Part shown: positions 33,886-41,897 of the stretch, in pieces
How the letters are laid out: every line of letters begins with the position of its first letter
Numbering within the stretch: the first letter of the stretch is position 1
NCBI GenBank assembly: GCA_964521285.1
Contig: CAZFQS010000027.1
Location: forward strand, 1 to 41,897
Direction: 5' to 3'
Origin: G020354785 sp964521285
GTDB lineage: Bacteria > Bacteroidota > Bacteroidia > Bacteroidales > UBA10428
Length of the DNA stretch: 41,897 bases
Translations under genes and position numbers: made by a program
Notes under the pieces: generated by a model
The model's database searches: none
Told to the model about the DNA's origin: nothing
What the model saw: only the letters and a program-made list of their open reading frames with translations

Positions 33886-34326
33886 ATGAAAAAAGCATTA
33901 GCATTACTGGTAGTTGCTATATTTACCATATCAATTAGTTGTTCACAGAGTTCAGACGTTGATGCAAAATCTAATAAAAAAGCCCCGTTTATAAAATTTG
34001 AAATCCTTGAGTACGATTATGGAACTATTACCCAGGGAGATGATGGAACGTGCGAATTTGTATTTAAAAATACTGGTAAGAATCCGCTTGTTTTAAGTAA
34101 TGTCCGCCCTTCATGCGGTTGTACAGTGCCCAAATGGTCAAAAGAACCTATTAAAGGTGGTGACGAATCAAGTATTGAAGTGAAATATAATACAAGAAGA
34201 CCAGGTAGTTTTTCGAAATCCATTACCGTTTACTCAAATGCTACTAACTCACCCATAGTATTGAAAATAAAAGGTAATGTTGTTGCGGAACCTACTGTTG
34301 TAAAGGAAAAAAAGGACAACGATTAA
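33886..34326 (+). CDS. DUF1573 domain protein, probable lipoprotein
   Basis: A small exported protein (146 residues). A hydrophobic N-terminus ends in SISC with Cys19, an acceptable though not ideal lipobox. The DUF1573 domain is an Ig-like/ASH-type fold with the family blocks YDYGTITQGDDGTCEFVFKN, NPLVLSNVRPSCGCTVPKW and GSFSKSITVYSN. The CGC pair is the conserved cysteine feature of the family. Function is unknown; such proteins are frequent in Bacteroidota envelopes. It stands alone with its own promoter box, convergent with the DUF1343 gene 7 bp beyond. Confidence 0.9.
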   Translation: MKKALALLVVAIFTISISCSQSSDVDAKSNKKAPFIKFEILEYDYGTITQGDDGTCEFVFKNTGKNPLVLSNVRPSCGCTVPKWSKEPIKGGDESSIEVKYNTRRPGSFSKSITVYSNATNSPIVLKIKGNVVAEPTVVKEKKDND

Positions 34327-34333
34327 ACATATT

Positions 34334-35527
34334 TCATTCAAAATCAGGATAAAGCAGATACTTTTTCCTTATAGTTTTAAAATCTTCGAGATTATTTTGC
34401 CAGGAACTTCTGATTTGTTCCTCGGTTAATCCTTCAATTATTTGCCTTTTCAGAATATTGTTTCCCGCAAGAGTATTAAAATAACTGTTAAAAAATTCTT
34501 CACCTTTCCTTAGGTTGCTGTAAGCGTAAATTATATGTGACAGATTCATTTTCTTTTCCGATTGAAGCTCTTCAATTTTCTTATCCCTTAAATCAATGCC
34601 ATAGCATTTCATATTTTTATATCTGGGATTTTTTGCTCCGGGATTACTTCTGGGTATATAGTAAAAATCGCTGTTCTGGAAGTCAGGGTGCCCGTAAACC
34701 TGGAAAGGGAAATCAGTTCCCCTGCCTTCATTCATTATTGTCCCTTCAAATAAACACAGGGAAGGATACAAATATACAGCTTTCATATTTGGTAAGTTTG
34801 GAGAAGGATTAACCGGCAGCATATAGTAATTTGAATGTTCATAGTTTTCACATGTCACAAAGTCCAGTTGACAGCTCATACTGTCATTTAACCATTTCTC
34901 CCCGTTTATCATTTTTGCATACTCTGCAATTGTCATTCCATGAACAACAGGCACAGGATGCATTCCTACAAATGATTTATATTTTAAATCCAGGACCGGT
35001 CCGTCAACATAATGTCCGTTTGGATTAGGCCTGTCAAGTATTAATAACGGAACACTGTTTTCAGCACAGGCTTCCATTATATAATGTAATGTTGAAATAT
35101 AAGTGTAAAACCTTGCTCCTACATCTTGTATATCAAATACAAGGATATCAACACCTGTCAAATCTTCGGGTGCAGGCTTTGTTTTATTTCCGTATAATGA
35201 TATTATTTCAACATTATGCTTTGAAAGAACTGAGTTGGAATAACTTTCTCCTGCATCAGACTTCCCTTCATACCCGTGTTCAGGACTGAAAATTTTTATT
35301 ATATTAATTCCCAGGCTAAGAAGAGAATCAACAGTAGGAGTATTGCATATTAATGAAGTATGATTTGCTATAATACCTACTTTCCTGCCCGATAGTTTTG
35401 GAATGTAAACCTCAGTTATTTCAGCACCTGTTTTTATTTTCGAGTCCTGTGATAAACCGCATTTCATGCCACAGGGAATTAACAGAACAGAGGTTACAAG
35501 AAAAAAATTAACTATTTTGATAATCAT
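34334..35527 (-). CDS. DUF1343 (GH171) protein, NamZ-like exo-beta-N-acetylmuramidase
   Basis: Exported (hydrophobic N-terminus about 5-20) and 397 residues long. DUF1343 includes NamZ of Bacillus subtilis, which removes terminal MurNAc from peptidoglycan fragments, and homologues in oral Bacteroidota that take up MurNAc. The family blocks are seen: GIIANHTS, FSPEHGYEGKSDAGE, DILVFDIQDVGARFYTYIST, LLILDRPNPN, GPVLD, VGMHPVPVVHGMTIAEYAKM, and PNLPNMKAVYLYPSLCLFEG followed by TIMNEGRGTDFPFQ. The SPEHG and EGRGT blocks hold the likely catalytic acids. The role suggested is wall turnover or MurNAc scavenging; no MurNAc kinase or transporter gene is nearby. Confidence 0.9.
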   Translation of the reverse strand: MIIKIVNFFLVTSVLLIPCGMKCGLSQDSKIKTGAEITEVYIPKLSGRKVGIIANHTSLICNTPTVDSLLSLGINIIKIFSPEHGYEGKSDAGESYSNSVLSKHNVEIISLYGNKTKPAPEDLTGVDILVFDIQDVGARFYTYISTLHYIMEACAENSVPLLILDRPNPNGHYVDGPVLDLKYKSFVGMHPVPVVHGMTIAEYAKMINGEKWLNDSMSCQLDFVTCENYEHSNYYMLPVNPSPNLPNMKAVYLYPSLCLFEGTIMNEGRGTDFPFQVYGHPDFQNSDFYYIPRSNPGAKNPRYKNMKCYGIDLRDKKIEELQSEKKMNLSHIIYAYSNLRKGEEFFNSYFNTLAGNNILKRQIIEGLTEEQIRSSWQNNLEDFKTIRKKYLLYPDFE

Positions 35528-35618
35528 TTAAAAGATACTGTTAATTCAAATTCATATTATAAGTTAATATTGGTGACACTAATTTAGTACTTTTACATTT
35601 TAAATTTTATAACATAGA

Positions 35619-36863
35619 TTGAATACTGAATTATTCATAGCAAAAAGAATAACCTTTGATAAAGAGACCAAGCAGTCTATTTCAAGACCAATAATTAAAA
35701 TCTGCATATTTGGGATTTCCCTCGGACTTGCAGTAATGATAATTTCTGTAGCAATTGTTGTAGGGTTCAAACATGAAATCAGAAAAAAAATTATTGGTTT
35801 CGGATCACATATTCAAATAGTCAATTATGATTTAAATACTTCATTTGAGACATCACCAATTTCCAGAAACCAGCATTTTTATCCATCCCTTGATACGATA
35901 AAAGGTATTAAACACATACAGGTATTTGCTACCAAGCCTGGTATAATTAAAACCAGGGCTGATATTCAGGGCGCGATAGTCAAAGGTGTAGGCAGTGATT
36001 TTGACTGGAGTTTTTTTAATGAGAATCTGGTTGAGGGAAAGAGTTTTACTGTTGTTGATTCGGCAAGGACTAACGAAGTACTTATTTCAAAATATCTTTC
36101 ATTATTGCTTAAACTCAAGGTTGGTGACAAGTTTATAATGTACTTCATTGATAATAGGCCGCGACCGCGTTCCTTTACTGTCTCAGGAATATATGAAACA
36201 AGTCTGGAAGAGTTTGACAGGCAATTTATCCTGGCAGACATTGGTCATATTAAGAAACTGAATAACTGGGAAGACGATGAAATAAGTGGTTTTGAAGTAT
36301 TGATTGATAATTATAACGATATTGATTACATGACCTATGTTGTCAGAAGTATTGCCGGATCGACATTTGATGACGAAGGACAAAAACTGCAGGTGATAAA
36401 TATTAAGGAAAAATACCCGCAGATTTTTGACTGGCTTAATCTTATTGATAAAAACGTCTGGATAATACTTGGATTGATGTTAACTGTAGCCGCTTTTAAT
36501 ATGATATCAGGATTACTGATTTTAATTCTTGATCGCACAAATATGATAGGAATCCTGAAGGCTATAGGAACAGGGAATAGGAGTATAAAGAATATTTTCC
36601 TGTACCAGTCCGCTTTTCTTATGGTAAAAGCTTTGTTCTGGGGTAATATTATAGGCCTTGGAATTTGCTGGATACAGGATTATTTCAAGCTATTAAAACT
36701 GGACCAGACTTCTTATTTCATTGATTATGCCCCGATAGACTTTAACTTGTTTCATATTATTATTTTAAATATAGGCACGCTGGTAATTACCATGATAATT
36801 CTTCTTCTCCCATCTATAATTATATCAAATATTAACCCGGTGAAAACAATTAGGTTTAACTAA
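35619..36863 (+). CDS. LolC/LolE-type ABC permease (FtsX family)
   Basis: An inner-membrane permease of 414 residues: TM1 in IIKICIFGISLGLAVMIISV, a MacB-like periplasmic domain (about 45-270), and three C-terminal TMs with LNLIDKNVWIILGLMLTVAA, then GILKAIGTGNRSIKNIFLYQ. It resembles the lipoprotein-release permeases LolC/LolE, which with LolD detach lipoproteins from the inner membrane. In most Bacteroidota one such permease serves as a homodimer, and its ATPase is encoded elsewhere. No LolD follows here. It begins with TTG at 35619; the next Met lies in TM1, so no ATG start is plausible. The Nudix gene follows 13 bp later. Confidence 0.92.
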   Translation: MNTELFIAKRITFDKETKQSISRPIIKICIFGISLGLAVMIISVAIVVGFKHEIRKKIIGFGSHIQIVNYDLNTSFETSPISRNQHFYPSLDTIKGIKHIQVFATKPGIIKTRADIQGAIVKGVGSDFDWSFFNENLVEGKSFTVVDSARTNEVLISKYLSLLLKLKVGDKFIMYFIDNRPRPRSFTVSGIYETSLEEFDRQFILADIGHIKKLNNWEDDEISGFEVLIDNYNDIDYMTYVVRSIAGSTFDDEGQKLQVINIKEKYPQIFDWLNLIDKNVWIILGLMLTVAAFNMISGLLILILDRTNMIGILKAIGTGNRSIKNIFLYQSAFLMVKALFWGNIIGLGICWIQDYFKLLKLDQTSYFIDYAPIDFNLFHIIILNIGTLVITMIILLLPSIIISNINPVKTIRFN

Positions 36864-36876
36864 TTAAGTATCTTAT

Positions 36877-37512
36877 TTGAATAACACATCATTCATAAAT
36901 ATTGTAGAATTATTAAGTCTTGAACTCCGGAAGTCCTTGCCCGGAGAAACAAGTCATTGTAAAATGACACCTGTTGCCAGAAGTCCTTTAAACACAAATA
37001 TGCCATTTCAAAAAGGGGGTGTCCTTATTTTATTGTATCCTTACGATAATGAAGCAAATATTATATTTATGAAACGTGTTGCGGACAACACTCCTCACAG
37101 CGGACAAATAAGTTTTCCGGGGGGCAGATTTGAACCTGGTGACAAATCATTATATAAAACTGCTTTAAGGGAGACCGAAGAAGAACTGGGAGTCTCAGCT
37201 TCTGAAATTGAAATCATAGGTCACCTGACACCTCTGGAAATAAAGGTAAGTAATGTGGAGGTCAGGCCTTTTGTTGGTGTTTCATATAAGAAGCCCCGTT
37301 TTAAGCCAAATCCCGAAGAGGTCGATTATTTAATAGAAGTAAACGTAAAAGACTTGTTTAATCCCGGTATTATTGAAAAAAAGGTTGAAGTTATAAGGGG
37401 AATTGAAATTGAAATTCCGTATTATAATATTCGTGATAACCATATCTGGGGAGCAACAGCAATGATATTGAGTGAATTCCTTGATGTTTTTGCAAATGTT
37501 GATATCAGGTAA
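36877..37512 (+). CDS. Nudix hydrolase, CoA pyrophosphatase type
   Basis: A hydrolase of nucleoside-diphosphate-linked substrates, probably CoA or oxidised CoA (NudL/YeaB type). PHSGQISFPGGRFEPGDKSL runs into YKTALRETEEELGV, combining the CoA-family lead-in with the Nudix box, whose REXXEE glutamates are intact; the spacing after the first Gly is the longer CoA-type form. The region LPGETSHCKMTPVAR is the usual N-terminal block. The only start before that block is TTG at 36877, 13 bp after the permease, so the two are likely one transcript. The length of 211 is normal. Confidence 0.93.
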   Translation: MNNTSFINIVELLSLELRKSLPGETSHCKMTPVARSPLNTNMPFQKGGVLILLYPYDNEANIIFMKRVADNTPHSGQISFPGGRFEPGDKSLYKTALRETEEELGVSASEIEIIGHLTPLEIKVSNVEVRPFVGVSYKKPRFKPNPEEVDYLIEVNVKDLFNPGIIEKKVEVIRGIEIEIPYYNIRDNHIWGATAMILSEFLDVFANVDIR

Positions 37513-37535
37513 TTTTTGACAGGGAGATTTAGTTA

Positions 37536-37566
37536 TTTAACCGGCCACAAACTATGACCGGTTAAA
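37536..37566. terminator. Inverted repeat TTTAACCGG / CCGGTTAAA after the Nudix gene
   Basis: Nine complementary bases with a 13-nt loop lie between the Nudix stop and the convergent mltF gene. A and T at the outer ends give weak tracts on both strands, so it may serve both genes. The loop is long and there is no full T-run, so it is weak. Confidence 0.4.
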
Positions 37567-37615
37567 CAAAATAGCACTAAATCAATACAACAATAGAACA
37601 ATAGAACAATTTAGT

Positions 37616-39028
37616 TTAATTATTAATCAGATTCCGGTAATGCTCATACCTTTCCATGATATCTCTCACGTAAGCATATGTTTCTTTACCCCTGCAATAG
37701 CCGTATTTTACAACCGGGTCATTATAGAATTTAGGATCTGATTTGGACAACAGGTATTTATCTACACTATCCTCCCATATATCAGGATTGGAGCCGTTCT
37801 TTTCAGCCAGGTTCCGGGCATCTATAATATGTCCGAGACCAACATTATAAGCTGCAAGAGTAAATTTTATTTTTTCATCGTGGTCTTCAATAAAGTCAAG
37901 TCTATGTTCAAGCCACATTAAAAATTTTATACCTGCGCGAATCTGCTGCTCATACGATGAATTTGCATTAATACCGAACTTACTGGCTGTAGACGGCATC
38001 ATTTGCATAAGTCCGAATGCTCCGGCCCATGATCTTACATTAGGTTGAAATCTCGATTCCTGGTACATTAAAGAAGCAATCAATCGCCAGTCCCACCCAA
38101 GTTCCTCACTGTATGTTTTGATATAATCATCATATGCAGATATTCGTCCCGATGTCAGAGTGTAGTAATCACTTTCAACGATCTGAGCTGACCTGTTATT
38201 TTGAAAATATTTTGTATAAATTAATTTATATTCCCTGGTTTCCTTAAACTGGGCTAACCATTCATTTATCTCTGTCAGCAACTTACCTGAATTTTTTCTT
38301 ACTGCCCAGGCCAGGTTCTGGTGAAAACTTAAAGGTGTTTCAACGTCTATATTCTGATAATAATTCTGGTTTACCTGTGCAACATTTTCATCACTGACAG
38401 TATAATCAATTTCTCCGCTTGCTACAAGTGATATTAAATGTTCCACCTCTTCATTTGCTTCAACGATATTAATATTTTCCCCTATTTCATCCGAAAGGTT
38501 TTTCAACCTGACGGCATGAGAGGAATTGGCCTGAACATAAACTGTTTTACCAGCTAAATCAAGCTGATCCCTGATAAGTGATGCTTCGAGTGATTTTTCA
38601 TCAAGATTTTCCCAATTATCAGGTTTCCTCTGTACCAGTACCTGACGTGTTTGACTATGAGGAATAGTAAAGTCCATTATCTGTTTTCTCTGTTTGGTAA
38701 CTGTCAGGTTAGCTGCTATAAGATCGACATCCCCGTTTTCCAGTTTATTAAAACTGTTGTTCAGATCATTGCTTACAATAACTTCCAGCTGAAGACCGAA
38801 ATAGTCTGCCAGTTCCTGCAAAAGTTCATACTGGTAACCCATGGGCTGTCCGCGATAAATAAAATAGCTGGTAGAATTATAGTCTGTAAGGACTACTATC
38901 TTGCCTTTTTCTTTAATTATATCCAAATCATCCAGGGTTATTTGAATCTCTTGCGATTTTTCAAAATATATGCCTGATGATATAAATAGAAATATTAATA
39001 AAAACGTTTTAATTATTGTCTCTTTCAT
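37616..39028 (-). CDS. mltF: Membrane-bound lytic transglycosylase F
   Basis: A two-domain murein hydrolase of 470 residues. A signal or anchor (about 5-20) is followed by an SBP_bac_3-like domain (about 42-275: GKIVVLTDYNSTSYFIYRGQ, NGDVDLIAANLTVTKQRKQI, ASGEIDYTVSDENVA), which in MltF senses cell-wall peptides. Then comes the SLT domain (about 295-465) with catalytic Glu324 in LMYQESRFQPNVRSWAGAFG, then LMQMMPSTASKFGI and TLAAYNVGLGHIIDARNLA. Domain order and length match the MltF family. It is the third or fourth peptidoglycan-acting gene in the window. It lies downstream of the porin on the same strand with an 83-bp gap. Confidence 0.95.
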   Translation of the reverse strand: MKETIIKTFLLIFLFISSGIYFEKSQEIQITLDDLDIIKEKGKIVVLTDYNSTSYFIYRGQPMGYQYELLQELADYFGLQLEVIVSNDLNNSFNKLENGDVDLIAANLTVTKQRKQIMDFTIPHSQTRQVLVQRKPDNWENLDEKSLEASLIRDQLDLAGKTVYVQANSSHAVRLKNLSDEIGENINIVEANEEVEHLISLVASGEIDYTVSDENVAQVNQNYYQNIDVETPLSFHQNLAWAVRKNSGKLLTEINEWLAQFKETREYKLIYTKYFQNNRSAQIVESDYYTLTSGRISAYDDYIKTYSEELGWDWRLIASLMYQESRFQPNVRSWAGAFGLMQMMPSTASKFGINANSSYEQQIRAGIKFLMWLEHRLDFIEDHDEKIKFTLAAYNVGLGHIIDARNLAEKNGSNPDIWEDSVDKYLLSKSDPKFYNDPVVKYGYCRGKETYAYVRDIMERYEHYRNLINN

Positions 39029-39110
39029 AATTTAAGAATTTTTTAATTCCTTGAATTATATGTTCTAAATTTTTAATTTTTAGAATCATAGTAAACAAGA
39101 AACATAAGTT

Positions 39111-41117
39111 TTAATCATAAAAAGTCCAGGAAATTCCGGCTTTAAACATTCCTTCATTTCTTGGATAGTGTAATACTGTAAAATAATTTTTATATATCAG
39201 TCCTGAATTTACATGTTCATATTTCAGGAAAAATCTGGTACGTTTCAGTTTTATATTCAAAAACACATCCAGGTACGGATAATCTCCCAGTTTTTTCTCA
39301 TTTTGCTGATGAAATAAGCCCAATGCAGGATTGTAAGCATTGGCATAATATTTCGTATTATAATATATATCAAAACCTAGCATAGTACGCAATCTTCCCT
39401 CGGTCCACTTAAAATAGAATTCATGTTCAATATATGTTGAATTGTGCACCACAAATTCAGGCAGACTGAGATAATCAGGATTATTAACAAACTGAATGAC
39501 TAATTTGTTCAATGATCTGAATTTCCAGAATTCCAGAAATTTTGTGAAATGCAGTGAAATAACAGATAAATTTTTTTCATACTGCTGAGGCAGAGTACTT
39601 GTATCAAAATAGATGTAATCGGCAAATAATGAATAATTTACACCTGTTTCAATTTTTCTGGCGGGATTTATATATTTGAAGTCTATTTCGGCATTTTTCA
39701 CTGATTTAAAGTCATTCTCCCAGATATAATAATTAGAATAATAGTTCTGTAGCAAATAATCCGGTATTTCATTGTTATAGTTTAAAAGCAGTGATATGAA
39801 TGATTTATTTGGCTCATTGCTAAGAAATGATATGAACTCTGCACTTATACTATGGCTGCCTGCTTTATATCCGCCAAAAAAATAGCTGGCCCGGATATTA
39901 CTTTTAAAAATGTTATCCTTTGAATACAAGACATAAAAAGATGCAGATGTATTTGACATTAACCTGGTTCTTTTTAGTGTATCGGGATAAAAAATATGGC
40001 CTGTAAAACGAAAAAGGGCGGATGTATCCCCTGCATAATTTATTTGATTATCAGAAGGAGTATAAAAGCTATATTTTAATAATTCGTGCGTCAGATCGAG
40101 ATGCATTATTATATCTCTTTTTTTATTTATATTTTTTAACTTAAACCTGAGTGCATTGGATAGTTGCCTGTAGTAAACCGAATCCAGGGTATATTCGGGA
40201 TTAAAATAGGTTTTACTATATAGTCCTTCGTCTAATCCCGCGTTCGGGTTCTTATCCCTGTGCATTCTGATGCTTCGGTCATATTGCAGAATATGTGTTA
40301 TTGAAGGGATAAATTTCTTTTCCTTTTCCGGCATTAATGTATCGTTGCGGTCAGGGTTAATAATGTCCAGTTCCTGAATAATTAAAAAACTAAGATTTTT
40401 AATTGTAGTCAGAACATCAGGGTCGCGCATTATTCCCTGCTGTGTGCCTCCAAAAACTGTCGGTATATCAGTAGTATTTTCGAATGTTGAGTCAGTTACT
40501 AAAGAATCATTTGTTATACCTCCGTTTTCCTCGGCTTTAATTTTGTTCAGGTTGAAATTTGCATAAAGGTTATATCCGGGTATTTCATAGCTGGTAAACA
40601 TTTTAAAAGCATTATTTACTATTTTTTGAAATTTATACTGGCCATTAGCAGATATAAGGTTATATTTTAATCCTGCGTTAAAATATTTACTGATATTTTG
40701 TGTATGGAATGCTTCCAGTGTTTCTTCTCTAATATCTTCTCCTCCGCCATTTGTGTAGGTTAATCTGGTAAATGGCTTTCTGGTATTAATGTATTGTGTA
40801 TTTGAGAATGTACTCATATATGTATTGTATGAATTTATTAAAAGGAAATTATTTCTTTCTTTCCGGTCTGTGTAAATATTGCTTATCGAGGGAGAGCCAA
40901 TATTTCCAAGATAGGAGTTAGATATCGAGTATCTATATATAGGATTAAAGTTTTGGAACGCATGTAATAAGGTATCAATTTCAGTATTTTTCTTTAGTGA
41001 ATAATCTTTTATTAATGTCCATGATGAGATTAGAGACAAAGTATCATTTTCTGCTCTTAGAGTAAATACAATTAGGCTGATGAAAAAAATTACTGTTATA
41101 GTAATTCCTTTTTTCAT
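39111..41117 (-). CDS. Putative outer-membrane porin (Porin_10-like)
   Basis: A signal peptide at residues 1-22 (MKKGITITVIFFISLIVFTL) is followed by about 640 residues of alternating beta strands rich in Tyr, Phe and Asn, ending in GMFKAGISWTFYD with a terminal aromatic strand typical of outer-membrane barrels. The fold, length and C-terminal block (RTRFFLKYEHVNSGLIYKNY, then FTVLHYPRNEGMFK) resemble the Bacteroidota putative porin family PF14121. The start is the ATG at 41117; an upstream ATG six codons earlier is possible but spoils the signal peptide. An exact -7 box lies only 3 bp before the ATG. Substrate unknown. Confidence 0.85.
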   Translation of the reverse strand: MKKGITITVIFFISLIVFTLRAENDTLSLISSWTLIKDYSLKKNTEIDTLLHAFQNFNPIYRYSISNSYLGNIGSPSISNIYTDRKERNNFLLINSYNTYMSTFSNTQYINTRKPFTRLTYTNGGGEDIREETLEAFHTQNISKYFNAGLKYNLISANGQYKFQKIVNNAFKMFTSYEIPGYNLYANFNLNKIKAEENGGITNDSLVTDSTFENTTDIPTVFGGTQQGIMRDPDVLTTIKNLSFLIIQELDIINPDRNDTLMPEKEKKFIPSITHILQYDRSIRMHRDKNPNAGLDEGLYSKTYFNPEYTLDSVYYRQLSNALRFKLKNINKKRDIIMHLDLTHELLKYSFYTPSDNQINYAGDTSALFRFTGHIFYPDTLKRTRLMSNTSASFYVLYSKDNIFKSNIRASYFFGGYKAGSHSISAEFISFLSNEPNKSFISLLLNYNNEIPDYLLQNYYSNYYIWENDFKSVKNAEIDFKYINPARKIETGVNYSLFADYIYFDTSTLPQQYEKNLSVISLHFTKFLEFWKFRSLNKLVIQFVNNPDYLSLPEFVVHNSTYIEHEFYFKWTEGRLRTMLGFDIYYNTKYYANAYNPALGLFHQQNEKKLGDYPYLDVFLNIKLKRTRFFLKYEHVNSGLIYKNYFTVLHYPRNEGMFKAGISWTFYD

Positions 41118-41120
41118 ATT

Positions 41121-41128
41121 CAAATATA
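41121..41128 (-). promoter_or_regulatory. TATATTTG box immediately before the porin start
   Basis: An exact TAnnTTTG match on the minus strand ends 3 bp before the chosen ATG. If it is a real -7 element, the transcript would begin at or inside the start codon, giving a leaderless message. A chance match is plausible in this AT-rich spacer. Confidence 0.25.
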
Positions 41129-41205
41129 TGAACAATAATAGAGGCAGGATGACAGGATGTTAAAATGTTATTCACAGGTTTTCAATAATTATTAATAGTA
41201 TAAAA

Positions 41206-41237
41206 AATCCCGATCAGTCATATGGCTAATCGGGATT
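41206..41237 (-). terminator. Terminator of the rRNA operon
   Basis: Read leftward, AATCCCGAT / ATCGGGATT form a 9-bp stem (41206-41214 with 41229-41237, 14-nt loop), followed on the minus strand by TTTTTTAT. It begins a few bases past the 5S gene, where an intrinsic terminator is expected. Confidence 0.8.
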
Positions 41238-41242
41238 AAAGA

Positions 41243-41348
41243 TCGGCGACGACCTACTCTCCCGCTTTCGCAGTACCATCGGCGCTAATGGGCTTAACTT
41301 CTCTGTTCGGTATGGGAAGAGGTGGTTCCCCACTGCTATAGTCACCTA
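41243..41348 (-). rRNA. rrf: 5S ribosomal RNA
   Basis: Read leftward, the gene shows the universal core GGGGAACCACCTCTTCCCAT then ACCGAACAGAGAAGTTAAGC and CGCCGATGGTACTGC, and ends GAGAGTAGGTCGTCGCCGA. The ends GGTGAC and GTCGCC pair as the terminal helix I, which fixes the boundaries within a few bases. It lies about 72 bp after the 23S gene, with a hairpin spacer and no tRNA between. Confidence 0.95.
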
Positions 41349-41357
41349 AAATCTTCA

Positions 41358-41373
41358 CTCCGATAAATCGGAG
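41358..41373 (-). other. Hairpin in the 23S-5S spacer
   Basis: CTCCGAT-AA-ATCGGAG, a 7-bp stem with a 2-nt loop (extendable through flanking A:T pairs), lies between the 23S 3' end and the 5S 5' end. It is probably a precursor stem for processing, perhaps a local RNase III or RNase E target. Confidence 0.55.
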
Positions 41374-41420
41374 AATATTTTAGACATATTGAAAGAGTAT
41401 TCATTTGTTAAATTGCTAAC

Positions 41421-41897
<477 letters not shown>

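Overview
The window is about 42 kb of AT-rich chromosomal DNA from a member of the Bacteroidota, most likely the Bacteroidales/Marinilabiliales side. Four things point there: the block purN / acpP-fabF-rnc / IPExxxVDY-family gene; an RprX/RprY-type two-component pair; several TAnnTTTG promoter boxes (the Bacteroidota -7 element) with little sign of Shine-Dalgarno sequences; and envelope families typical of the phylum (Porin_10-like porin, DUF1343, DUF1573 lipoprotein, ECF sigma factor followed by a membrane-anchored beta-barrel protein). Nothing looks like a phage, integrative element, transposase or CRISPR array. This is core chromosome.

Layout. 1-531: the edge of a possible leftward gene, a decayed segment, a 17-bp perfect hairpin and a leftward tRNA-Arg(CCG). 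532-4190: leuS and an M23 peptidase-like gene. 4220-8150: leftward purN, then the rightward fatty-acid/RNA-processing block acpP-fabF-rnc and the IPExxxVDY gene. 8371-10691: histidine kinase and response regulator. 10701-14760: a lipoprotein, a Na+/solute symporter, miaA and smpB. 14772-18572: an outer-membrane barrel with thrombospondin-3 and EF-hand calcium motifs, a duplicated-domain protein ending in a SPOR-like domain, and a LOG-family protein. 18748-22692: uvrA and a lytic transglycosylase. 22958-26347: an ECF sigma factor with its barrel partner, divergent from a lipoprotein serpin. 26453-30778: an ABC efflux operon (ATPase, two FtsX-type permeases, adaptor). 30952-37512: valS, DUF1573, DUF1343, a LolC/E-type permease and a Nudix hydrolase. 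37616-41135: mltF and a putative porin. 41206-41897: the end of a leftward rRNA operon (23S 3' part, 5S, terminator).

How the genes fit together. Housekeeping translation functions (leuS, valS, tRNA-Arg, miaA, smpB, rRNA) alternate with cell-envelope functions. At least four proteins act on peptidoglycan (M23-like, SLT transglycosylase, MltF, DUF1343/NamZ-like), and several others make up the envelope or its regulation. The loci most worth attention are the ECF sigma / inner-membrane-anchored barrel pair beside a divergent surface-type serpin, and the barrel + SPOR pair with calcium motifs. No convincingly new, complete system such as a defence island or biosynthetic cluster was found. The findings are mostly unusual protein architectures, altered active sites, unusual starts and small repeats.
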